From: Anaeramoeba flamelloides | Lineage: Eukaryota > Metamonada > Anaeramoebidae | NCBI GenBank assembly: GCA_027625915.1 | Contig: JANTQA010000008.1 | Coordinates: forward strand, 6,441,501-6,505,500 | DNA: 64,000 nucleotides | Direction: 5' to 3' | Part shown: one piece after another, positions 22,513 to 34,307 of the stretch | Layout of the letters: each line of letters opens with the position of its first letter | How positions within the stretch are numbered: the stretch's first letter is position 1 | The notes under the pieces: model-generated | The model's input: the letters and a program-made list of their open reading frames with translations, nothing else | Told to the model about the DNA's origin: nothing | Databases searched by the model: none | Translations under genes and position numbers: made by a program

Positions 22513-23438
22513 TTAATCTACTTCAGTCATTTTGGAATCAATTTTTTGCTCTTTGGTTGTTTTTGTTTTTTTTCCTCGAAGTTTGTTTTTTCTTGCAAGA
22601 ATCCTTTCTCTGCTTTTTGTCAATTTGAGTTTTGTAATTAAACACTTTTTTTGTGATTAGTATAAAAGAAAAATAAAAAAGAAAACAAAACAAAACAAAA
22701 GAAAACAAAACAGTAAAAAATTAAGTCTTTTTTGGGATTTAAAAAAAAGTAATGCAAAAAAAGATCAAACCTTGTTTGGGTGAACTGGGATTTGGACTTG
22801 TTCACCATTTTTTTTTGTTTTTTGAACATTTTCGATCGTAATGGAATACTTCTTTCGGTAAACAGAAAGTACTTTTCCTTCAGATTTTTTGAATTTTCCT
22901 CGAAGTACTTTTACTTCATCTTCGGCAATAACAGGTAGTCTTCTTACCTAATTTAATTTTTCGGGATTGTTAAATGTTATAAATTACAACAAAAAGATAC
23001 AGATTTTTGAAATTGTTTTGGATTAAGGAATTATTTTGATGTTAAAGATTCAAACAAAAAATAAAGAAAAAAAATAAAAAAAAAAGCAAAAAGATTTTTT
23101 TAAAAAAGAAAAAAAGAAATTGTAAAACGTTTGTATTTTTTATGGTGGGATCTTACATTATATTTTTCACGAAGTTCGGTTGAAAGTGGACAAGTCATTC
23201 TAATTCTTCTTTCAGAAGAGCTAGCATTAAAATGTTTCTTTCTATTTTTTCTACGAGAGGATGAAACGTCTGATTTGTTCAAAACAATTTTGTTTTTTTT
23301 TATTTTTATTTTTATTTTTTTTATGATGAAAGAAGAATAAAAAATTTAAAAAAAAGAAATCGAAATAAAAAAAAATAAGTGATCTGTAAGCTAAAGGTAT
23401 GATAATTTTTGGATTTAATTACTTCTTTTGATCTTCAT
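22513..23438 (-). CDS. RPL26: 60S ribosomal protein uL24 (L26)
   Basis: Four exons: 23438-23423, 23269-23157, 22947-22771 and 22644-22513. They total 438 bases, or 145 residues, the same length as human RPL26. The 16-base first exon encodes MKIKR and joins (AAC across the splice) to [20 protein letters not shown]. Then come [31 protein letters not shown] (the KOW motif), [26 protein letters not shown] and the basic tail [20 protein letters not shown]. Donors are GTAATT, GTAAGA and GTTTGA; acceptors end TCAG, TTAG and AAAG. All joins keep frame and match the family without gaps. uL24 binds 23S-like rRNA near the peptide exit tunnel. Coding begins immediately at the splice in exon 3 with GTAAGA, the same hexamer as the preceding donor. 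Confidence 0.95.
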
Positions 23439-25538
23439 AACTAAAAAATTGATTCAGAAAATAAACAAAAAAAAATGATTTTTCTAATCTTAAATCTTTC
23501 TCTAATCATTACGAAAAACTATGTTTGCAATTGAAATTCAAATTACTATATGCTTTTACCATGGTTTGATAGTTGGTAATTCTTACAGATATATTTTCAA
23601 TAAGATCAAAGAACGAAAAAAGAAATATTATTACTAAATTTGTCAGTCCTAGTATTTAAAAATGAAAAAGAAGGTTGGGAAAAAACAAATTTTTGAGAAA
23701 ATTCTTCTTAGATGAAAGTAACAAACCTTGAGACATTACTGAAAAGTTTCTATGGTTTATTTTTGATGTGTGAGTTAAGTTAAGAGGGTTTTTATTTTTC
23801 ACCTAAGAAGTAAAAATTGAGATAAAAAAAATTTAGGAATTAATTTAAGGGACTAGACTCTATTAATTTTTTTTTTGACCAATAACTAAATAAGGAATCC
23901 TTATCTTGAAATATGTTTAAAATTGAAAATAGACAGATTTTTTCAATGTTAGAACTTTTAGTTCTTGTTTTTTTAAAATTTTACAATTCTGTCAAAAAAA
24001 GTGACTTTAAAAAATTTTTTTTTGAAATAATATCTTAAACTGATGAGAATTTTTTGATTAATTTTGGATTTAATTATTTTCTCAAAAATAATATTTATTC
24101 TCATTTTTAAAAACGAAAAAATAATTTAAAACCGGTGAATATTTTCTCTCTCACTTCTATTCATCCAACTTGACTCTATAAAGAACTCAATTTCTTTTAT
24201 CAATAATTACTTTTTTAAAAAATAGTTCTTATTCTTTTCTTTGATTTTTTTTTTGGCTCTGACAAAAACTTTTGGGATGGTAATTTGGGAATACTTAAAA
24301 ACAATTCAAATTCAACAAAAGATAGAGTGTAAACTGAAAAAGTAGATTCATGAAAAAAAAGAATGGTACAAGGAAAAGAAAGAAATCTTTTATTTTGAGT
24401 AAAGCATATATTATATATTTTTTTCGAATCAAATTGTTTTTTCATGCAAATCCAAAAAAACCTTTTCAGGTTTATTTTTCAAACTATTTTTTGTAGGTCT
24501 TCCACGAACATACCAAGGTTTTGCTTTCTTGCTCATATTTTTTTTTTTATTTTTTGTATTTTAGCAAAAAGTTGATAAAAAGCAACTTACAAAAAAGTGA
24601 AAAAAATGGAAAAATTTTTTATTTCTATAAAAACAATAACTAAATTTATTGAATGTCATTTAGCAAGATTTCATTACTATACTTAGAAATTTTTCACTTT
24701 AATTTTAAATCTAAGTAATTGGTATTAAAAAAATTCTATATCTCTATTAAATTTTGGTAAAAAATTTAATAAAGATTAGCCCCTTATTTAAATAGAAATT
24801 ATTATTTTTTCATTTTTCTTTTTTAACCAAAATCTCTAAATACCCGGAACAAATATTGCTTTACTGCAAAGCAATCAAGAAATTGATTTGTATATAACCT
24901 CTTCAATTAATTCTACCCCAAGAAAATTATTGAGATTCAGTATATTTGATTAAAAATCAATTTTAATGTCTGTAGATTTATTCCTTTTATAAGTTCATAA
25001 AGAAATATAATTATTTTTTATATCCAAATTTCTTTTTTACTACAGGAACCGAATGGACTTATATTTTGATTTATAATAATTATTATTGTATAAGAACCCC
25101 GGGAAATATTAAGAGGGCTTTACAATTAAATGATTTTTTTTTTTTTTTTTTTCATAACTTTGATAATACTCATAAAAAGGTGCAATATCATGAAATAAAA
25201 GATATTTAATATTTGTGATATTTTCTTTCATTTTCCAGTTAAACGAATTAAAGAACCTATAATGAACAAGAAAATAACATTTAAAAAATCTCAAAATGCT
25301 AAGGAATTCAAAAAATAAATTTTACAAGTAAATATGTGAAAAGGAATTCTAATTTATCTCTGTGTTTTATGATCAATTTAAATAGTATTTCATTTGTATA
25401 TATATTAATGATTGTTTAACATTTATATTTATTGATAACAATATACCAAAAAAAGAAAAAATAAATAATTATAAAAAATTAGTACAAAACTGATAATTTG
25501 GGTATGACAATTTAACAATTCGATTTCAGGTTATTTCG
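23439..25538. other. intergenic, AT-rich
   Basis: About 2.1 kb between the uL24 promoter and the 3' end of ADA2. The only coding candidate is the small basic frame at 24429-24536. A related minus-strand frame at 24215-24445 ends in a basic, nuclear-signal-like stretch (KKKSKKRIR) and might be a second exon of the same gene. No repeat family was recognised. Confidence 0.4.
24429..24536 (-). CDS. small basic ORF or first exon with an AT-hook-like core
   Basis: A 35-residue frame from ATG, beginning MSKKAKPWYVRGRPTKN. The RGRP core resembles an AT hook. Possible donors lie inside (GTATGT after codon 7, GTTTTT after codon 25), so it may be a first exon. Splicing from the second donor to an AAAAG acceptor near 24265 would append a basic tail ending KKRIRTIF, in frame. 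None of this is firm. It is plausibly coding because its base composition is less AT-rich than the flanks. Confidence 0.25.
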   Translation of the reverse strand: MSKKAKPWYVRGRPTKNSLKNKPEKVFLDLHEKTI

Positions 25539-26104
25539 TCAATTGTGTGTAAGTAATCTACGTTTTTTCTTTGATGAAGAAAGTGTTGAAAAGTTTGAAG
25601 CTGAGGATCGAATGTGATTTAGTCTGTTTAATTGTCTTGTTCGTGAGGTGTTTATCACATTTGCTTTTTTCTTTTTGCACTTGTTTGTTTTTAGTTGTTT
25701 TGAAATAATTTGGAATGCCGATTTGGGTGTGGAAATTGGACTGTTTTGTATGCTTTGCTGCTTTATTGTTTGTAATAAATTTATTTGAGATCTGAGTTGA
25801 AATTCTTTTATGAATCCTTGTTGAAATTTTTGGAATTCTTTTTTTGTTTTAAAACATCTAGCAAAAACATTTGTTTCTTCAAGTACTTTATTTACATTTT
25901 CAATGAAATCTTTCTGGAGTAATAATTTTTGGTTTTGAATTCTCTCCTTGAAACCTTCTTCATAGTCTAGTCTAGATTTATTCTCACCATTGTTTTGACT
26001 TTCAACACCTTTTTCGCTTTCGCTTTCACTCTCTCTCTCACTTTCACTCTCAGATTCACTTTCACTTTCACTTTCACTTTCGCTTTCTGTCTCACCTTCT
26101 TTTT

Positions 26105-26135
<31 letters not shown>

Positions 26136-28114
26136 TGTCCCACTTTCACTTTCAGATTCACTTTCACTTTCATTTTCTATCTCTGTGTCACTTTCACTTT
26201 CGCTTTCTGCCTCACTTTCATTTTCGCTTTCAGACTCGTTTTCACTTTCGGTTTCACTTTCACTTTCGCTTTCTGCCTCACTTTCACTTTCACTTTCAGT
26301 CTCACTTTCACTCTCGGTTTCATTTTCACTTTCTTGATCACTTTCACTTTCACTCTTTGTCACACTTAGACAATTGTATTTAGTTTTAGATTCATTTTTA
26401 GAGTTTTTTTCCATAGAGAACTCTTGATCAGATCCAAAATTACCCTTTATTGTATTTTTCCTCAAATTGGTTCTATCCATAATCTTTTTGATATGTTTCC
26501 GAAAAGCCTCTTTTAATTCCCCCCCAATTTGCAAAATTACTTCACAAAAAGTAGGATTTTTTAATCCCTTTTTATTTGTTACTAAGCAATTGTGTAGTCC
26601 CATTTTTAAAACCAATTTTCTCTTCTTTTCCCGATCTTCGATTCGTAAATTGTAAGCGCTTAAAACAGGATATTTAATTTTCCAAGAGATTTTCTGATCG
26701 ACAAAGCCAAACAGCCCAATTATATCTTCACAATCGTTGTTGGGTAAGATATCAAAATCTTCTCTTTTGTGATTAAAGCCTGTTAGATTTGCAAAGGTTG
26801 GTTTGGATTTTTTTTTATATTTTCTTTTCTTATTCACTCTTTTCTTTCTTCGATCATATTTTTTTTTCAAACCTTTCTTGTTTGTAGAATTATTTTTTCT
26901 CTTCCTTGAGTTTAATTTTAAAAGGCTTTTAGTTGAAGACAAAATTTTGGTGTGACTTGGGAATGGGAAAGTTCTTGAAGCCAGATAAACTTGCTCAAAA
27001 TGAGTCATGCATTGGCGACTTGTTTTTGTTTTTAATTTCTTTGCTACCCTCTTCCAATTGCCAAACCCAAAAGTTTCCAATCCCTCGAGAAGTCTCAATT
27101 CTTCTTCGTACATCCATTTGTTTTGATAGATTGGATCTTGTGCACAAATAAAAATTTGGTAGTCATGATTTGGCTTATGTAAAGGTACCTATAATAAGAA
27201 ATAAATTTTAATTTCATAATTAGGATCTTTCATGGCAGAAATCAACATTCCAAATGATTTCAGATCAGTATTTAAAAATTGTATTCCATTTCTCGATTAT
27301 GTAAAAGTTTTTAAATTGGTTTAAAGTGGCTGAGGTCTTGTTTTTTTTTCAGAGTTTCCAATTAGAGGAAAAAGAAAAAAATTAAAGATCTTAAAAAAAT
27401 GATTTTGTTTTTTATTTCCACACTACTAAAAATCTCATGACTTTTACATAGCCAAACACTTTCAGACAATTTCAGACCTTTCAAATACTTTCAAACACTT
27501 TTAAAGGGGTAATAGTTGTAAAAGTGAAAAAATATCTAAAAGTTACAAGATTATTTGTTATCCCAGTTTATGATTATGAAGATAATTTATTTTAGTTTTG
27601 AATTTCGGAAAAAATTTGAGGTATCAGAATTGAAATACCATTTTTAGTCTCTGTACGAATTATTTTGAATCTTTTATCAGAAAGGTTCAAAATTTATCAA
27701 TTCTATTTCAGACTGTAAAAGATTAAGAAAAAGGAAAGATTTTTGAAAATAATCAAAATCATGGTAGAATAATTAAACTTTTTGATATCAAGTTATTAAA
27801 AAAAAGACAATTTTCATTAAGGAGAATATAACTAAACCAGATCAATAATCAGAAGACAAAAAATTAATTTTTTTCAGGAGAACAGAAACCGACATAATTT
27901 TCCTTTTGATAACGATCAAAATAAAAAAAAGCTTTTTTTTGGACAGAGAAAAGAATAAAAATGGTTTTAAAAAAGGTAGACTTACCTTCTTTCCTTTTGA
28001 AAAACATTTTGGACACAGCATAACACTCTTACAAACGAAACATTTCACTACCACCCCTTTACTTATCTTTTGTTCACAATATGTACAATAAAATCTAAAC
28101 TCATCCATCATCAT
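25539..28114 (-). CDS. ADA2-type transcriptional adaptor (ZZ + SANT), no SWIRM seen
   Basis: Exons 28114-27986 and 27188-25539, joined in phase 0 (donor GTAAGT, acceptor TTATAG), give 592 residues. A ZZ zinc finger at 8-53 has the full C-x2-C set (C10, C13, C25, C28, C34, C37) and the ADA2-type H47...NHDY end. The splice falls inside it. A SANT domain follows at about 69-112 (EEELRLLEGLETFGFGNWKR). The ADA2 core is visible at about 186-245 (ILPNNDCEDI, then YNLRIEDREKKRKLVLKMGL) and again near 460-525. An acidic Ser-Glu tract (about 320-440) is inserted between the two parts. The SWIRM domain that usually ends ADA2 is not present before the stop. In other eukaryotes ADA2 ties GCN5 to histone H3 tails in SAGA/ADA complexes. 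Family call firm. Confidence 0.92.
26014..26365. repeat. imperfect TCACTT hexamer repeat coding the Ser-Glu tract
   Basis: About 350 bases of imperfect hexamers (TCACTT, TCGCTT, TCTGAC-like variants) inside the ADA2 coding sequence. They encode alternating Ser and Glu on the minus strand. Both other frames also stay open here, which produces false open frames on each strand. Confidence 0.9.
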
Positions 28115-30235
28115 CTTAAAAATAATTTATTGTTTTGAATAACAAAGTTTATAAAATATTGAAAAAATCGTTTTTTTTTCACGAAACAGGTAAAAAAAAT
28201 AAAATCTTTTAAAAAACACAAAATGAACTAACACTCTTTCTAATGAAAAAACCTAAACAATGAAAACTGGTTTCCATGAAATATTTACCATTGTAAAATT
28301 AAACAGACAAAAATCAAGCAAGTTATTTTGATAGTATATGATCAAAAAAATTTTTTATAACTTTCCTAAAAATTGATACATAGAAGTGGTTAATCTTTTT
28401 TATCTCCAATTTTGTAATAATTTTTTAACACACCTTTTGAAAAATATTATGAAAAAAAAAATTTTAAATAAATTTTAATAATTGTTACAACTTTTACAAA
28501 CCTTGACCATAAAAAACTAATTTCCATTTAGAAAAATTAAGATAAAGTTCATTCTTTAAGTTCTAATAAAGATAAGAAATAGTATTTTGAAAAAAAACAA
28601 AAGAAATCAATGTTTCTCGAAATTGTCTGTGCCTCTGTTCTTTTTCGTTCTCTATTTTCATAAAATAATTATGTTTATTAGTCTGTGTCTTGCTATTTTA
28701 AAAAAGTCAAGAATAAGAGTTTTATAACATATTACACAAACTTCCCCCAATGCCTGAATTAGATGCTTTAAAGTACCACTTCAAAAAAATTTTTATAAGT
28801 AACTGTTTAAAAACCTTTATTATTATTATTCTTTGAATTAATATATGAATAATTATCTTTAACATAATTTGTATTGAATTAAATTTTTATTCAAAGCATA
28901 GATCATTTTTTTTTTTCTCCTCAAACTTGAATTTTATATTTCTTTACTTATTTTATCTAATTTTTTTACCCAAATTAAAAATTTTTATGTTATAAAAATC
29001 TCTACTCAATAAATATATTTTGTTTGTTTAATATTATTTTTTAATATAAAATCTACAAATTTTTTACTTTTATTTGAATTATATCGAATATGTTTAGAAT
29101 AACTAAAACAAAAAAAAACTGAGAGGAAATTGTACACTAAAATACATTTGTAGAAAGCTATTTCTTATCTGAAAAACTGTATCTTTAAATCAATACTTAT
29201 TCATTTTACCATTTTGTTACAATTTGTGTGAAATTAGACTTTTTAACAAAACATTAAACTTTAATTTAACAATTCCTTCACAATAATATAATTTTTTTTA
29301 AAAGAATTCTTTCAAAATAGATTGATAAATGTATCAAATATTTAAAAGTAAATATTTATATATATGTGTAAGTTCTAAAATTGTTTTTAATTAAAATTTA
29401 AACTGATTGACTAGTTGTTATAATATTCAAAATTTAACAGAAATAATATATTTTTCTAAACTACACCTTACCTTTTTAAAACCAAATTAACATGTATAAA
29501 AAAAGATTTTTCTTTTTTGATAAACACAAGTTAAATTTTTAAAAAAATTTTAATATATGTTTAAAAAAATGATAAATAATTCGAAAATTAGAATTACAAA
29601 ACTATATCTATTTCCAAAATCTACCCTTTTTAAAAATAATTTGTTTTCAATTTTTTTTTTAAAAACACCTTATATACATACATGGATATTTATTTATCAA
29701 CATTATTTGAAAATAGTAAAAAAATAAATAGATTGAAAATAGATTTCAAATAGACAATTTAACATTTCAATACACAAATATTAGGATTTAAGTCAGTTAA
29801 TTTTTTTTCATTTTTCAACTTTATAAAAAAAAATTTTATTTTATCTACAAAATATTTTTTTTTGACAGATAATTAAAATATTAAATGATCTATCAATTTT
29901 TTTTTATAATTTGGGATAATATTCTAAAAAAAGTTCTAAATTTTCATTTCTATCAATTTAAAGTTGGATTTTCAATTGAAAAAAATACAATCTACAAAGT
30001 TGAAGATTTTTAATGAAAATTTCAAAGGTGAATCTTACCAAAAGTAAAAAAAAGAATGGATTTTGTTTGATGAAAAAACCAAAAGGTTAGAATTTTTTTT
30101 TTTTATTTATTTAATGAAATAGTTTATAGTTGATAAATGATTTATCGAATTCGGTTACCCTGGTTTTGATTTTGATAAGATATATTAAAACAAATTGAAA
30201 TGAAAATAAAAAAAACAAGACCAATAATAACTTTA

Positions 30236-30378
30236 TTTAACTTTATTTCAGTGAAAGAGACCCAATATTTTTTTAAAATATTAATAATAATTTATAATTA
30301 ACCTTTAAAGAACAAATAAGAAATAAACATAATAATAAACATTAAAGGTTAGTTATTATTCGTCTGAAATAAAATTCA
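30236..30378. repeat. small palindromic repeat
   Basis: The left part has TTTATTTCAG then TTAACCTTTAAAG. The right part has CATTAAAGGTTAG then CTGAAATAAA, so both blocks recur inverted around a centre near 30320. About 140 bases, without coding frame; possibly a short MITE. Confidence 0.5.
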
Positions 30379-31102
30379 TAAATCAATAGATTTTCTTAAA
30401 AAATTGAAAAACCCAAATTCATAGGTCGTCTATTGAAAAAAAAATATCTTCTTTTTGATCTCGAATAGTAGATTAAATAGAATTCGAATAGAAATAAATA
30501 TCATATATCTATAATCATTTCCTCTGTTTCAGTAACAATAGAATAACACATTTTTACAACATAGTTATTGATCTTGCAAAAAAAAAAATTTACAAAAGAA
30601 TTAAATGTAAGAAAAAATTTGAAAAAAAATAGAAAAAAATTATAAAAATGATCTCCATTTTGAAAGTTATTTAATTAAAATATCCATCTAATATCAATTA
30701 AAACTTTTATAAAGCCATATAATTCAATCATAACAACAGTGCCACTTTAACTGAAAAAAGGCTTATAATAAATTCCAGCTTAAGGAATAGGAAATAGGAA
30801 AATTAGTTATGGATTCAAATTATATATCATTAAATGTTGATATCGCGATACAAAATTTAAAAGAAAAACTATCAAAAAGTAAATTGAAACAAAATTCTTT
30901 GTTAAAATATATTACTAATAGATATATTTTTATTAAAAAATATTAATACAAACTTTCTTTTTTGTAAATTTTTACTAATTTTTAAATAAATTAAAAGGAT
31001 TCTATCATAACAAAAATCATTATGAATAATATGAATATTAACACTCATTGGAATTTTTAAAAAATATATAAAAAATTACCAATATTACCAATTTAACCCA
31101 AA

Positions 31103-31283
31103 TGCTACAAGTCTTCAACTAAAAAATATGTTACAAAAAAAAATGCAAATTAAAGCACAAAATTCAGATTCTAAGATAATAATTAATGTAAAAAAAATCC
31201 CAAAAATGTATCTTATGCTGAGATTTTTTTATTTGTTAATTTGTGTTAAAAGTTTGTATCATAACTGGAACTGGGTGTATTAA
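31103..31283. mobile_element. Tc1/mariner-like MITE, decayed copy
   Basis: The inner sequence AAATTAAAGCACAAAATTCAG and the right end (AGTTTGTA...AACTGGAACTGGGTGTA) align with 49826-50026 and 60483-60679. The left end has lost the CAGTCAG start. This is the most diverged of the four copies. Confidence 0.45.
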
Positions 31284-33879
31284 TAATAATCAAAAAGAAT
31301 TTTAAAATTACTTTTATGAAAAAATATTTTTTTTTTGATAAATACTAATTTTTATAAGAAAATTTTAGTAGGAAATTTATTATATAAGAAAATAAAAAAA
31401 ATCACAACAATTTTTATTAATTCAGAAATATTGTAAGTGAAATCAGTTTAATTAATTATTTTTTTTTATAAAAATAAATAAAGAAGTCATTGAAAAATCA
31501 TTAATCAAATCAACTTTAGATTTTCCTCAAAACATTTTTTTTTAAAAAAAAAATTAATATAATATAAAAAATATATACATAAAACATTATAAATAATAAA
31601 AATATAGTTGATGAATATTTCGCTTATATTTGAAAAAATAATTTGAAATAAAAAAAAATACATTTTTGATAATATAAAATATATAAATATGTAAAAAATT
31701 TAAAGATTTAAAAATAGATAATATCTTCCCAATTGAAAACATTAAAAGCACAAAAAGTAATTTAAAAAACAAACTAGTTAAAGGATTTCAAAAAAATGAG
31801 AATTGAAAATATATCATTGGTGTTGCTAAAAATGACACTTTTTTGCCCAATTAAAAAATAAGATTTATTTTCAGCCTTTTGACCCCCCTTTAAAATCAGG
31901 ACCGTGGATGTGTTGTTAAGATAGTCATACAAACACTTTAATTATTTTGTAATAATAAGATACTTATTTATATTCTTCACTTTTTTTATTTTGATAACAT
32001 TTACTTTGATTATTCCTTTCTCTAATTGATAAACTATAAATAAAATAAAAAGAATTTAAAACACCATATAAAATTCAAAAAATCTTGATCAATTTGTAAT
32101 TAACCCTAATAAGAAGACTATTTAAAATATAAAAAAAAATATTATTTTTTTTTAACCATAAAAAGGAAAATGAATATGTACATATGAATTAGAGATCTAT
32201 CTATTAACCAAAATTTATCAATATTATTTCAAAAAAAAATGTAAGATAAACAAAATGAAACTTGTTGGGAACTTATTCAGAAAATTAAAATTTTATGTCG
32301 AAAAAAATATGATACTTGTATAAGAATATTGAATTTCTGAAATATTTATATTTTAACATAAAATATTGAGAAAAAAAGTGAAAAAAAAATTATATTATAA
32401 TGATAGATACAGCTTATTTTTGATTTAGATAATTTGAAAATAATTAAAAAAAACAATAAAAAAATTTATTAAAATTATTAAAAAAAAATATCGAAATTTT
32501 AGCAAGTGGTAGATCTTGTGTACTTAGGTTACGATATTTTTATACCATTTTTTAATCAAATTTTCAATTATTTTTTTAAAAATTAGATCATTCATAAATA
32601 ATTCTCAAATGTTGTAGAAACCATAATTTTAATCCGGAAATTAAAGAAATTGATTTTAAAATTGAAAATTAAATTCAATTCAGACAAGTTATTCATTAAT
32701 TTAGATTAAATTCTAAAAGGAATAAAAGATAGATTTTCCAAGATCTAAAAAAAAAATTAAATTCTATGTATATATTTGAATAGAAATTATAATATAGTTA
32801 TAAATTAAAAATAATCTAAAAAACTCAATTGCACCTTTAAAAAGTCTTTTATAGTGTTTTTCTTTTGAATAAAAGTTTAAAATTAGATTATTTAAATATT
32901 TTGATTAGTTCAGTTAATATAGTGATTACAATTTATTATTTCTAAATTAAACACTTTAAATTCTTTGAATTCTGAGATTAATTGGTATATCTTTCGGAAA
33001 TAAAAAAAATAAAAAAGCACTGATTTTTTTTAAAAAAAGGAATTTAAAAGTAAAATTAATACAATTTTAATGAATATAAAACAATCAAATTTAAATATAA
33101 CTTAAAAATTTATCTCCTTCTTGTTTAGAAAAATTAATGAATTTTTATCAATCTATATATATATTAAAATCAATGGTGATTCAAAAGATTTGATGATCTA
33201 AAAAAAGAAATCACAAAAATATATAAAATGAATTATTTAGGTAAAATCATTGTATTTTTTGATTAGGTATTCCAGAAGTTAAAAAGAATAGAGTAAAATA
33301 ATGGATTTTACCCATTTAATTATAATTTTGGAAAAACTAGAAACTCTAAGGCAATAAGCGACACTTTTGTCATTTTTCTCAATATTTATACAAATTGTAT
33401 AGAGATAAGATTTTAGCAATCTTTTGAATTTTGGAAAACAATAATTAACTTTTTTTTTAATTTCTGTATTGATTGGAAAATCGATAGATTTTTCGAAATA
33501 TACGCAAGAATATAAAATTATCACCTTTACATTTTCTTGTCTTTTTTGCTGATTGGATAATAAATTGAAATCACATAAAAATATAAAATCTCAAGAAAAT
33601 CTAAGAACTTGGCAGTACATTAACAGTACTCTTGTGTTCACTATGCTTATTTTTCTAGACATTATAAAATTCAAAAGTCTTTATATATTAAACAAAACTA
33701 TATAAGTTGTTTATAAAATCCAAAAATTCTAAAACAAGAATATTTACGAATAGATTAAATAAATACTACTACATAATAAATAAAATTTCATTAAATTCGG
33801 GTTTAGTGTTTATTAAAATGTAGACAAAGAGTTTTGGTCAAAAACATTGATCATTTTTACTGTGGAAGTCATTACTTAT

Positions 33880-34072
33880 GAGCAAGATAGATTAATATTT
33901 TATATCAAATAAAAATAAATAAATCCTTAATGTAGTAATTTTCAACCAGAAAGTTTGGAACGACTTTTCATTAAATAATAATCTCAGAATATAGGATTTC
34001 ACACTCAAATTTCCTTTCCGAAATTTAATTATATCAAAAACTAGAGTATAATATACACTTTTACTTTCTCAA
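33880..34072. repeat. dispersed repeat family C, copy 1
   Basis: Shares ordered blocks with 57818-57998: AGATAGATTAATATTT, a TCCTTAATG/TCTTAATG block, AAGTTTGGA-like sequence, ACACTCAAATTTCC and AGAGTATAATATACACTT (AGAGTGTAATCTACACTT in the other). Part recurs at 60365-60480. Confidence 0.55.
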
Positions 34073-34307
34073 TAATATATTAATAATAAAAAAAAAAAAA
34101 AAAATTTTTTTTCGATTGAATTATAAATTACTAAAACCTTAACCAAATATTCAAAAAAATATCAAAAATAAAAAAAAAAAATGAAACTTTCAAAACAAAA
34201 TAAACAAGATAATATAAATTTATTCATTTAAACAATTTGTTTTTTAAGTCATGATTTGATATTATATTATTGGGGTAAAAACAAATAAACCCGTATTTAA
34301 ACATTAA

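Larger units (their letters stand above)
28115..34307. other. intergenic, extremely AT-rich
   Basis: About 6.2 kb between the ADA2 promoter and the 3' end of the coiled-coil gene. It is among the most AT-rich parts of the window. It contains a small palindrome (30236-30378), a decayed MITE copy (31103-31283) and a dispersed repeat (33880-34072). A minus-strand frame at 33279-33524 starts at GTG and is about as long as expected by chance. No gene is supported. Confidence 0.45.

Noticed and set aside
25967-26369. Long frames on both strands inside the ADA2 Ser-Glu tract
   Set aside because: They are shadows of the hexamer repeat, which stays open in several frames. Only the frame with ZZ and SANT context is real.
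33279-33524. 81-codon minus frame that briefly recalled a MOB-like C-terminus
   Set aside because: It starts at GTG, lacks the family's His and Cys residues, and at this AT content a few such frames are expected by chance.
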